Assembly (NCBI GenBank): GCA_948099385.1
Contig: CANUEZ040000193.1
Coordinates: forward strand, 4,972,501 to 5,036,500
DNA from: Fasciola hepatica
Taxonomy: Eukaryota; Platyhelminthes; Trematoda; Plagiorchiida; Fasciolidae
Length of the DNA stretch: 64,000 nt
Direction: 5' to 3'
How positions within the stretch are numbered: the stretch's first letter is position 1; each line of letters opens with the position of its first letter. Shown here piece by piece: positions 49,410 through 60,521 of this stretch. The position numbers were made by a program, and so were the translations under genes. The notes beneath the pieces are model-generated. The model was not told the DNA's origin. It made no database searches and saw nothing but the letters and a program-made list of their open reading frames with translations.

Positions 49410-50530
49410 CATGTTAACAGAAAATATTCGATTCAATTTTGAAGGTAAAGCATACAAACAACCGGATGATGTGGCCATGGGAAGCCCCCTGGGCCCCAAC
49501 TTGGCAGATGTATTTTTGGGCATGATCGAAAAACAGCTCTGTAATAATATTTCCCAATTTCTATTTTACAGATGATAAGTGGATGTTATTTTAATTTTTA
49601 CGACTGAAGAACAATTTATCCCTTTTGTTAACGTTCTTAACTCTATTCACCCGAACCTCAGTGTATCTCACGAAGAAGAAAGTTATAATAGTTTGTCCCT
49701 TCTAGATATTCTATTAACCAGGCGTCAGGATGGGAATCTACAGCGCAGAATCCACCGAAAAGCAATGTGGGGCGGTCGTTATTTACCATTCTCCAGCTTC
49801 GCCCCAGTGGATTACAAACGTGGATTGGTTAAAACTCTTTGCAACAGGGCCCAGAAAATATGTACAGAGGATCAAATACAAAACGAATAAGAGTTCATAA
49901 AAAGAACGCTGCTGGCTAACGGTTATCCAGGGAGAACTTTATCAGACAACATCAGAGGCCGAGACTTGTGCGCGAGAAAACAATGAACGTGGAGAAGAAG
50001 CAAGTTTTTATCACTTTGCCTTTTAAAGGAGATCATTTATTCAATCCAATAAATTGTAATCTCAAGTCAGCCCTAAGGCACACATGCACAGCGGCGCAGT
50101 TGCGTTTGCTGCAGACGACCAAAAGGTTATGTTTTCAAAATCACTCAAACAGTCTTGCTGATCCCAATGTCTCACATATTGTCTATCAGTTCACTTGGCA
50201 GGACGGATCGTTGCTTGACTCAACGAGTGACAGAACACATATTCAAATGGCTGTCAAACGTGATGACGCAACCTGCTGGGACAATACACAACGACGTGAA
50301 ACCGCCAGCTTCTTCGATCGGAAGACACTTGATTACATCAGGTCACAAAGTTGACCTGTCCCAGTGTTTCAAAGCATTGTTGCGCAATCCAGTACCGAAA
50401 CTACTAGCGTTCAGTGAAGCAATTCTAATCATGATGCATCCGCGGTTGACAAGAGTAAACGAAATGCTTGCATCTCGCGACTTATGTCTTCTCTCCGTTT
50501 TCATGAATTTGATAAAGGGGACCCAATGTT
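49410..50530 (+). pseudogene. Penelope-like element: reverse transcriptase palm to GIY-YIG end
   Basis: 5'-truncated Penelope-like element. The palm begins at NIRFNFEGKAYKQ, then VAMGSPLGPNLADVFLG at about 49465-49520. The YVDD region is damaged: two stops precede VDVILIF near 49579. SLLDILLTRRQDG and YKRGLVKTLCNRA follow (49690-49850). The linker has KKQVFITLPFKGDH near 50000-50040. The GIY-YIG core is not recognisable (the YQFTWQDGS position is frameshifted). The C-terminal half is clear: SSIGRHLITSGHKVDLSQCF at 50310-50370 and LLAFSEAILIMMHPRL at about 50400-50450. It ends at or near the inner edge of the right arm of the large inverted repeat. Confidence 0.85.
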
Positions 50531-53500
50531 TCAAACATTCAAATATGCCTTGAGAAAGAAACTCAACACGATTGCGTCATCGATCGATGAAAGATCACTG
50601 ACTGCCACGAATTGTTTGGAGACAAGGCATTATGTCACTGCCAGTCAGACTGTCGTAGTGATTTCCCTACTGGAAAAACTAGAAAATCATTTCTTCAATG
50701 AGCGACGCGACACCATCACGTGATCCACCGAAGTATATAAAGCAATAAATTTGATTCAATCAACATGAATACTCATTCCGCTGTCGCAACAAATCTCACA
50801 TGAACCAGGTTATGTATGCTCACACAGCGCAAGTGAAGATCAGCTTTTTGACTATTGTCATTATATTCACCGATATTCGAAATTGTCCATCAGTCTGACG
50901 CGAGCATCGTAATTGATGGGTGATAGTAAGAAAAGGCGATGTGATTGTGGTGATGCTTCATGCGACAGTCGCGCCCAGAAAGCTGTCTAACCGTAGAAGA
51001 CAGGTAAGTTACAAAACAATTCTACTACGGTTATAGAATGCGAGTAATGATCGTCAAACAAATTATAGTTTGATAAGGTGAGCTTTGAGTGAGAGATATG
51101 CACATGTTCATTTTTTTCTTGCTATTATAGGGTAAAAGATAAATTAGAGGCACGTTGTTCATATGTGAAATTGAACTTGAAGTGATGGTTACCAGTGTCG
51201 TTCTGACCTGTTTGTTTTGGTTCATGGTTGTATTTGGTGATACCTTCCTGCAACTAATGAATATTCATCTGATTTGGCAAATACGGTTGAGTGAGGACAC
51301 TCGATTAGGACATCAACACACTCGGCATCGAAACAAATATTTGCCAGTGTTTCACCTCTGATAAAATATTAAACGTTCTTACAGATCGTGCACACTGAAT
51401 GATAGAAAAGCAGAAAAATAGTCGATAATCTCGATTACAGCAATTGCTAAAAATTCGTGTCCAGAGTTACGACAGACATTGTGTTGATAACTATCAACTT
51501 TTTGGTGTTAGTGATTTTGTCAAAATATTTTTGTGGGTAACCAGGATACATTCAGAGATCTGAAAAGTTGATTCTGAGCACATAATGTGGTGTTGTTTCG
51601 TGCGGATCGAGAATCAATCGACGGTTGCCGAGATCTAGCGGTTGACATTTCTTGTTGCTCTTACTTTGACCGTTTATATGGGAAGAGAGGCTCCATTATT
51701 AATAATCGTATGATCGGATTCCATGTAAGAGATGGTATTTGTAGTTTGTCCGCTCTTCACTTGTAATTTGTTTAACCGACTTGGGTGATAAGCCTTTATG
51801 TGTCAAGACGGTCATCCTGTTGTTCGATATACGTCACCTACCCCACACTGAGAGCTGGAAATTTACGGATATTTTGCCTTTCAATCGCAAAATGAGAAAT
51901 AGTCGAGAAGTGAACAAAACATGGATTCCGGCAGCATAATTCATCGTTCTGACTTCGGATATGGCTAACACGCGATTGAGATCGACTGTTTACCACATTT
52001 GCTTTACTGCCACCTCTAAATTTAACTCATGGGTAGACAGATTGTTTTTCGACTGCTTGATGACAAGGTGTGCTATCGTTTTTCTTCGTACCATTGTTAA
52101 TGAAGCACCCGGAGTGTATATTCGGAATGAGAAATGATTTCACCCTTCTACGTTTACTTTATAGTACATATCTCAATTACATTAGTGGCCAATCACTATA
52201 GGAGTTGTCTTTTCTGTCTCAATAATACGAATCTGTGGTAGCGTGTTCAGGGATTTGATAAAATGTCCGTATGAATAAGTGAACATCCTAGTGCGCCATC
52301 GGATTGATGTGATTGTAATGCGTCTGAGAAAAGCGAACAATGTGTGGATTTTATTTCCAATGTGATTGTATACGTTTATGGGTCAAATTGAATTCACTTA
52401 TGAGGTTGAATGAATCCATCCAGTTACCAAATCCTAGATCCTTTTCTTGGTACACCTAGAATGTTTTGGGACGAGATAGGTTTGAGTCCAGTTCTGGACA
52501 TGAGCACCTTGTTACATCATATGATAGAAACGTGATGAAATGAAAGCATCCAATCTAGCCCATTGGAGCTCATATTACGTAGGCTGCATGTTTTTATTAA
52601 ACACACAAATGCGTCAAACAATAGGGTCTACTCAAGCAATGTTTCTTCTCTACCAGTGAATGTTTTTCGAAGAAACTATCAAAAATATAAGGACATTAGA
52701 GAGAAGAATGGAAAAACCCAGCAGATTGATGGAAGATAAACCAAAAAACCCATATGCTCTTGTATAAACAACATCCAGCTTCAATTTCACGGAGCCTGAT
52801 CGCACTATATAAAACAATCATAAATTCTATCCTTCTTAGGACCTAAATTGGGAGATATTTGTATGGCCTAATTAGAGAACGGTATTATCTCTGAATAACT
52901 CAAGCAGCTGCAAATGTAGAGGCGTATTGTGTGCTAGGCTCATCATCAACATGAGCAACATCAACGTAAGGAATTTGGTCGGGTCAACTTTGTGACCTGA
53001 TTCAATTAGGCACTTCGGCCGAAGCTCTGACGTCATTCTCTGTGGCCGCATTGCGCGGTGTCATCGATTTTTCCAACCATTTCAGTAAGTTCTCCGACGC
53101 AGGTTGAGCCAAGCAGATATTCATTTTGTCTATGGATGCGTCACCGTAGCTGTATGCTAACTGGTAGAAAACATATGAGAAATTATTTCGGCAAGACTGT
53201 ATGAATGACTTTCGAATCCTGACCTGTTGTTAATCAGTAACTTATGTAGTTGCACCACAGTCTATGAGTGTCATCTGGCTGACCTTTTGTATACATATGT
53301 TTCAATGAGGAGGTGGTCACCTCCGAATAAAGAAACAATTGAAACTTGCTGCATGTTGACTGTATTTGATGTGTATGGTCGGTTAAAACTTACAACGTTT
53401 TCTGCTCAGTTGCACGTGTTCATCAGTCTTTTCGACTATTCACGGAACACGCGTCCGTCACTTTGATGCTTCGCATGAAATCACGCGACAATCTGATAAT

Positions 53501-53949
53501 CGCTTCCCACGACTATTGAAATGGAGAGCATGGTTATTAGGAAGGAAATAATTAGCGTGCATTGCGAGATCCTGATTGTAGCGTAAACGTGCGACGGTCA
53601 AATTAAATCCGTGCTTGATAGCGAGCCAGTTTTGCGATATGCATAATGAAGGTAACAAATAAACTCAAGACATTTGAACTCGTGGTGATCCCGTCGAATA
53701 AGGCGCCTGTTTCTCAATTGGTTTGAGTTGTTTATTAAGTTTTCGGATAAGATTCCATGTAAGTTCAGAATTTGGAGATGCCTGGATATCATTTGTTTTT
53801 CTGTCAGGATGTTTTTATCCAATGTAGTGTCCCGTTTGAAAGATTTTATTTCTGAAGGTATGTCTTCAATCTTTCATGTGGGCATATCCTCTTCATGATT
53901 ACACTGCCTGATTCCTTGTCTGGTTGGGGGAACCTCATTTGTTCTATTC

Positions 53950-54850
53950 TACCTAATCCCTCAATTACTCACGAAGAAGAACTAGTCAATAGCCTTCCCG
54001 CTGTAGATATTGTAATATTCAGATGTTCGGTAAAATGTTGCCACGCACTATATGTTTCAAAGTAACTTAGGAAGGTCGATATCTGCAATTCACCAGTTTC
54101 GCACCGAAGACCTACAATCATGGTTTGGTTCGAATCCGGCTTCGACGGAGCTTGGGAAATCTGCATCAAAGATTAAGTGCAAAATGAATAGGAGTTAATG
54201 GAGAAAACGTTGTTGGCCAATGAATATCCCGATAGGTTTATCGAGCAACATCGAAAACCGAGGAAACCAAGCGGAAATCCTGTAACAGAAATCAGCCTTA
54301 TTTTTGCTCAACATATTGTTTGTACGAATTCTCGCTATCAAGCACGGTAGTAATTTGACAGTTGCACGTGCATTCTACACGCACGCACTGGCAATTCATC
54401 CTGATCACTTCCTCCCTATGAATCGTGTTCTCCATCTCATGGGTCGTGGGTAATAATACTCTGGTTGTCATGTCGGCTTTATGCGAGGCATCACAGTGAC
54501 GGACTGGCGGTCCGTGCATGCACATGCAACTAAAACGTCACATCTTCGGATTTATTTATTGTCCTACCTTTATTTGCATCAGGTCACAAAGCTGACCCGA
54601 CCTAATCCCCTGAATTTGTGTTGCGCAATCCCAATTCGGAGCTGCGAGCATTCACCGAAACGAAGTTCATCAGAATGCATCCGTCGGCGATTTGTGCAGA
54701 AAAAACGGTTGACACAAGTGTTTCTTTGTTATGGCTCCAACCGATAGGATCCCAATCTCCGCCTATCGAACTCCCTGTTGCGGCTTCAATCAAACCCGAT
54801 GAATTATATGATTTCTCTCGCTGTGTGTTATATAAACTGAAATGTTCAAG
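53950..54850 (+). pseudogene. Penelope-like element fragment (right arm)
   Basis: Mirror of 15190-16110 and almost identical to it. Plus-strand frames show EELVNSLPAVDIVIFRC at about 53975-54020, EYPDRFIEQHRKPRKP near 54220-54270, and SGHKADPT with LRNPNSELRAFTETKFIRMH at 54580-54690. These are the reverse transcriptase C-terminus and the endonuclease C-terminal half. A small indel near 54745-54775 changes a few codons relative to the left copy. Non-functional in both arms. Confidence 0.75.
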
Positions 54851-55255
54851 ATAGGCGGCAGAGAAGAGCAAACGAAATGCTTATATTTTCCTCCAGTTCC
54901 CACGTACTTCTTCAGAAACAGAATTATTCTATACCCCCACCGTCAATATATGATGAGGGTCCCACAGTAGATTTGTCGAACATACTCATCATTAGCCGGA
55001 AATATTTCAGTATAGATTATTTTGTGCCATATGCTGTTCGCTGCAATTCCATCAGTAATCGGAATCACGTCTCCCCCCCCCCTTACGAGTCCGATTCCTC
55101 TTTAAGCCGTTTATGTAGGGGGATATTCACGACTCCAACTTATCCTAAAAATCGCATCTAGAAGTTTTGCTTGACGTCAATTTCGGTTCAAGTTTCTACT
55201 GGCTTGGTCTTCCCTGCACAAAGGGATGTGTTGAAGGAAGCAATTATAAATCACT

Positions 55256-55565
55256 AAGTCAAAGTGTGTGTGGGTGCCCTGGGTCTCCACACACGGAGAC
55301 TTAACATCTATGTTTGATGATACGTCCATATTCCAACATGTTTGTCGATGATTCCTCGCCGTTTATTGGTTAGTATGAACTGACTGCCGACAATGTCAGT
55401 CTAGCCTGCACATAGCTTGCAACTCGTGGCTGAATGTGTCAATCAATTTCATAGCGTAACGTACCCAGTTGAAGAATTTCACGATTAACACAGCAAACGA
55501 CGCAGTTTTCAATGCACATTCTGCGGCCTCGACGTCAGACCCACCATCATTTTACATCACTTTAG
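55256..55565 (+). repeat. 310-bp direct repeat, copy 1 (right arm only)
   Basis: About 95% like 56668-56978. Begins gtgtgtgtgggtgccctggg. The left arm holds only about 30 bp of its start at 14787-14817. A frame inside reads similarly in both copies but has no known motif. Confidence 0.88.
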
Positions 55566-56667
55566 GTATACTGCGTTTGGCTATAAACCGTATCATTGCC
55601 TTGAGAAATATACTCGCAATGATAATATATGCGATTTCCAGGTGTATTGCTCGACACCCATATCTGTTGTGCTCACTTCAATCTAACTTGATACCAAACG
55701 GTCCGAAATAATGGACATTGCATTTCTCAAAGAGGTAGCTCTCATCTTTCCATAGGCAAGCAGACAAGAGTGTTATTACTCGAGCTATGGGTTGGGCATA
55801 TTAAGCACTCAATGAGGACGCGTCTCACGGTTGGCATGGCTTTCAAAATTCAGAAGTCTTTTTTGATGCGAGTTCAAACATGACCCGTGTCTATATATCT
55901 TAGAATATGGTGGTGGTCTTGCTTCAAAAATTCAGAGAATTATGGACGAGCTGGTAGAACGATCAACCTACTATTAAGTAAAATGCAATGTAGAGCAGCT
56001 CTAGCACAAAGACATCGTTTACCGTCGGGCAGCCTTGGTTCTAACATGTTCATGTTGAAAGTTTAAGCGCATCCATTGGGATTTATTTCCACCAATCTAA
56101 TTTCTTCGAAGTTGTATGTCTGAATAAACTCGACCACAGTTCTCGCGGCATCTGGCACCTCGAAAAAAAACAAGTGTCCCAGCCTTACAGTAGTTGTTTG
56201 GAGCATCGTAAATTGAACAATCTGAAGTCTTATAAAACCACCAAGAGGCTAAAAATATCCGAGATTTCCCTGTTGCATATTGTAATTGTACTGATTGCTC
56301 TCCTCGAAGAACAGATATTTTGACAGCTATTGTTCTTTCAGTGACCTACTCCAGATTTCGGTGACAAACATCATGAAGTTCCTTTTGATAAATCAATAAA
56401 ATTGGCAGTACAAACGATTATGAATCAAAAAATGAAGCGAAAAACCGTTATTCCCCAGTCGTAATTGGAACCTCGGATACATTATTGAAAGCAGTCAACA
56501 GTCATACTAAATATCCCACATAAAACCTAATGGATTATGGTCCACGATGATCTGCTGATTAGATTTGTAGTACGTACGCGATTTTTTCCGTTCATTAATT
56601 CTGCTCGAATTCTAGGTCTTTACGACACTCATTCAGTTGAGTGTTGCCTATCTGTTTGAATTATCAG

Positions 56668-56978
56668 TAAGTCAAAGTGCGTGTGGGTGTCCTGGGTCTC
56701 CACACACGGAGACTTAACATCTATGTTTGATGATACGTCCACATTCCAACATGTATGTCGATGATTCCTCGCCGTTTATTGGTTAGTATGAACTGACTGC
56801 CGACAATGTCAGTCTAGCCTCCACATACCTTGCACCTCGTGGCTGAATGTGTCAATCAATTCCATAGCGTAACGTACCCTGTTGAAGAATTTCACGAATA
56901 ACACAGCAAACGACGCAGTTTTCAATGCACATTCTGCGGCCTCAACATCAGACCCACCATCACTTTACATCACCTTAG
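56668..56978 (+). repeat. 310-bp direct repeat, copy 2 (right arm only)
   Basis: Second copy, preceded by the same gtaagtcaaag word as copy 1. It sits exactly where the right arm stops matching the left arm, next to the BEL reverse transcriptase scrap. Confidence 0.88.
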
Positions 56979-56984
56979 GGACTT

Positions 56985-57300
56985 TTTTACACCAATATAA
57001 TTTCTTCGAAATTTTAGTGAAAAGCTTCAACGAACAGACACGCAGTCGAATACCACTCCGAACTTCCCGGGATTATTCGAACTTAAGACGTTATATGGTG
57101 GCAGGAACACACGTTTTCTTGGGCATCTTCTTGTGGAACCATAAATGTCATTCGTCCTTTTCAATCATGACCGCGAATAACTTGATTGTACTTCGAGAGT
57201 ATGTTCAAATTCCAGTCCAGACATATCTTGATAAACGACAAACGATGGTTTACAACTGGTTTACTAAAAGGAAGCTCATTTCTATCAATACGCCACGGTA
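56985..57300 (-). pseudogene. BEL/Pao reverse transcriptase fragment (right arm)
   Basis: Mirror of 13600-13945 but more decayed. Minus frames near 57120-57030 keep NVLSSNNPGKF and VVFDCVSVR, matching the landmarks in the left copy. The C-terminal part after SFSLKF diverges and ends at the 310-bp repeat. Identification depends on the left copy. Confidence 0.6.
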
Positions 57301-57660
57301 GACCATGGATACAATTATTCTCTTCCTTACTTCACTTACACGCAACTATCTCCTACTAGACGACGAGGCGGCTTCATGAATACATCACATATCATAGCTG
57401 ATCGATCGGAAGCAGCGTAGATTCTAAATACGTGAATGATGGAACGCACTCTAAGGGCTGGTCATTGATGGACAGCTTTTGTGCTGATGGCCATGAGTAA
57501 GATTATTTGCCTTCAGTTTTCGTGGTGTTTGAATCTAGCCCGATAGATTTTGGGAATAAATTACTTCGATGGAATATTCGTTATTGCTTGGGAGGTATCG
57601 TCTTTGTGGTGGTAGACTGTCGTGTCCCATAAGGCATCCTCCATTTCATTGGTCTCCATC

Positions 57661-59225
57661 GGTTTCCCACTTATCGCCTGTGTCCCCAAAAATCTGAAGC
57701 ACGCATGAGCGGCCACACCTCGGCGAACCGCTCATCAGGGCATTAAATAAGATTTGGGGTAACTAAGGCCTAAATTTCCAGCGGATCAACAGGCCACCGG
57801 CTCATATGGAACAATTCTGCTGCACTCTGGGTTGCATTTGCATGTGCAAAGGCTGAAACGAGATCATCTGGATATAGGCTGGATTAGTCACGGTTAACTT
57901 AATTTCTACTGCCGACTGGGCAGTCGAGTAGTGCAACATCCCTGAGTAGTGCTGGAAATACCGCCACGCTCAAGTTTCCCGAGAACGTCTATGAATAATT
58001 TGGAAAACATGCGATCTGATCATGCCAAGGCTTGTCCGGCAAGTGACGCTCCCCGTACTCCAGTGGTCGAGGTGTTAGGACAACAAACTGGAATACTGAA
58101 CTGTCGGAAACAGGCTTGTGCAGCTTGTTGGGATGTAAGGACACTATCATACGTTGGCAGCCTCAGAATAACAACAATGTTGAACTTAAACTAAAACATT
58201 GCATGGCTTGTTTATCAGTAGTCCGCATACCTAACTATGGCACTCGGTGCATAAATATTCCAGGAGAGGAGACAGATTGCTAGATTTATCATTTCGACGA
58301 GGCAGAACTCTTTGGGAGCCACGATTTCACATTCGATACTAGCAGTAACTCCAGCAATACAGTGATTTCTTGGGAGCCGATTTCCCTAAGACTTCCTTCT
58401 GCACGTCTCAAGGGCTTCCTAAGAATCTCGACAGTGATTGCGATGATGAAATGGACGCCAATCTCTAAAAGAAATTCAATGAAATCGAGAAATGTGACAT
58501 TCTGTCCGTCGCTTGGAACTGGATTGTTCTCACAAGTCCCTCGGATGAGTCAACGCGAGACGTCCTAGGTCACGACGGTTACAAGACTGGATATCTGAGA
58601 AGCCATTTCAGCTGTCAGCCAAAGCAATTGAAGCCCAGATTTAAGGAAATGACGAGAATTACAGACTGCAATGTGGAGATTTGCTCTCCGTTAAGCTTGA
58701 TTGAAAGCGGTACTGGATCAAACATTCTGAAACTGTGGAGACTGTAGTAAGGATTAGTGACACCAACAAGCTATTCCATCTCATTCGCAACGCATTGGAT
58801 AGGCGCTGCAAGGGAGAGTCATTCCTGTGCAGCGCAGCCGGCCATCTTATACCTGAGCACACAAAAATAGAGTGATGAGTAGAGCAGGTCAATAGGTTCC
58901 TCAGCCGAAAATCATACCACACGATGGACCCACAAACTCCAGTTCTCGGAGGGCAGTACAATATCGGCTGTGATCCGCCGAATACTAATGAAATTTCACA
59001 ATCAACAGTCAACTGAATAACGAGAAAGCCGCTTGTGGACAGCATTTACACTATCGCCCTGCCCGGTACAGGACCTGACCTATTTGAAACATGTGTGGCG
59101 CTCCTCTCAATTCCCAGGGTCTGTTTGCCGGTTATCCCTGATTGTTGAGTGGGCCTTTGTGACTATGGGATATATACCTCTTCAACCACAATCAAGCGAA
59201 AGCATGAACTTTATCCAAAATCAGT
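57661..59225 (+). pseudogene. RTE-like element: 5'UTR, endonuclease and linker relic (right arm)
   Basis: The 5'UTR (57661 to about 58090) carries a hairpin and leads into the endonuclease. VRTLSYVGSLR near 58135 is the N-terminal W-N-V-R-T-L region with Trp-Asn altered. MACLSVVRIPNYGTRC and IPGEETDC lie at 58203-58290. ISWEPISLRLPSARLKG follows near 58365-58415. After frameshifts the linker to reverse transcriptase reads WISEKPFQLSAKAIEAQ, NKLFHLIRNALDRRCKG and ESFLCSAAGHLIPEHTK at 58590-58870. Then GGQYNIGCDPPNTNEI near 58950. No YADD box before 59225. Several stops; dead. It is a mirror of 11970-13400. Confidence 0.78.
57705..57735 (+). promoter_or_regulatory. Hairpin in RTE 5'UTR (right arm)
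   Basis: Stem atgagcgg/ccgctcat with a 15-nt loop. It is the partner of 13163-13193, with two compensating base-pair changes. Confidence 0.6.
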
Positions 59226-60521
59226 AAATTGTTAGTGTGCAACAAAGTAATCTCGATATTGGTAAATATTCGGTGGTTTATAAAGTCGCTTGCACCGGTC
59301 ACATTGCTCGATTTACAGTGTGCCAATCAAAAGTCACTCTCTGACCAATCAGGGAGCACCATGAACGAGGTAAATCAAGAACATCCAACACACGAGAGTG
59401 TATAAGTTTATTTGGAATACACCGTACACACGATTCCGCGCATCGCGAAATATGAACAACTGGTGGATATGGTAATATTTCAAACGAAACTAATTTGGTA
59501 CCGCATGAAATTCGACACTGATCTAACCTGGTTGAGAAGCTTATGACCCGATAGTCAATGTCCAAATTTTAGTTTGTTTTTTCCCGTTTGTTCCATTATC
59601 ACCGCTACTGATCACTGATTGCCGTTGCTCTAGATGACTGCAGTTTTAGAGTACCCAGAGAAATCCGGCTTCAATGTACCTATTTCCAAACATCATGCTC
59701 TCAACATTTTACAAAACAGTTTTTCGTTCATTTTTCAGCCCCTGGGTTTGGAGCCTTTTTATGATGATCGCTTGATCATCACCGGTCACCTATTCCTTTT
59801 CATCTACAGTTTTCCTGTTTGAACGTATCGCATCCCGTGACAATATCCATTGCGCATCTACAATGTATAATGAAATGCACCGAGGGAACTAACGAAACCT
59901 GGCTTTCTTCTCAATGGTATTTACCCTCTATTCATCTCACTGTGGCGAAAATCAATTGTGCTCCTATTCGACTGATAGTTGAGTTTGCTAGCCTAATGGA
60001 ATCCTCGATGCAAAACAATGAAATACAGGTTAATTCTGTTCGGATTGTCTTTACCATGCATTGTGTGTGGTGGCTTTGCTTGCTATCTCGTAGCGGCAAT
60101 CTCACAAGGAAATAATGGAGGAGAAGCGAATACGAAACGAGAACCACGTTATTGGAATTAGGTCGATGGAGAAAGTTTGTGGATGCAATAGCCCCACTAA
60201 TCATGGCATCTAGCCATATCTCTCAAAATATCTAACCATTTAGTGGCAGGGTCACTTGAACCTCGCCTAGAAAGTCTAACACGCCCTACAATAACAAGTC
60301 AACTAGTTAGACGTCCCACAATTAACAATATGCAAGGATCAGTGTCTTCAATGGGATTTGCTCGTGTTTGATGGTCAAAATACAAAAATAGAGGAAACTC
60401 CATGAGTAGAATGACTCAATGAGTGCAACAACAGGACCTCCAGTATGACTGATAACTGCCTGCTCACTGTACTGCACCACCTTCAACGTAATATTAACAA
60501 TGTTTCAGTGTTATTCACTAC
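59226..60521. other. Right-arm sequence without recognised gene
   Basis: Includes the near-identical island (59555-60510) matching 10555-11510, and a more diverged part (59226-59555) matching 11510-11830. The frames at 59634-59822 and 59819-60115 are exact copies of left-arm frames but fit no known family. Confidence 0.5.

Noticed and set aside
55256..56978. The 310-bp direct repeats as LTRs of an element
   Set aside because: No TG...CA ends, no target duplication, no retroelement coding between them, and the two copies sit at separate breaks relative to the left arm.
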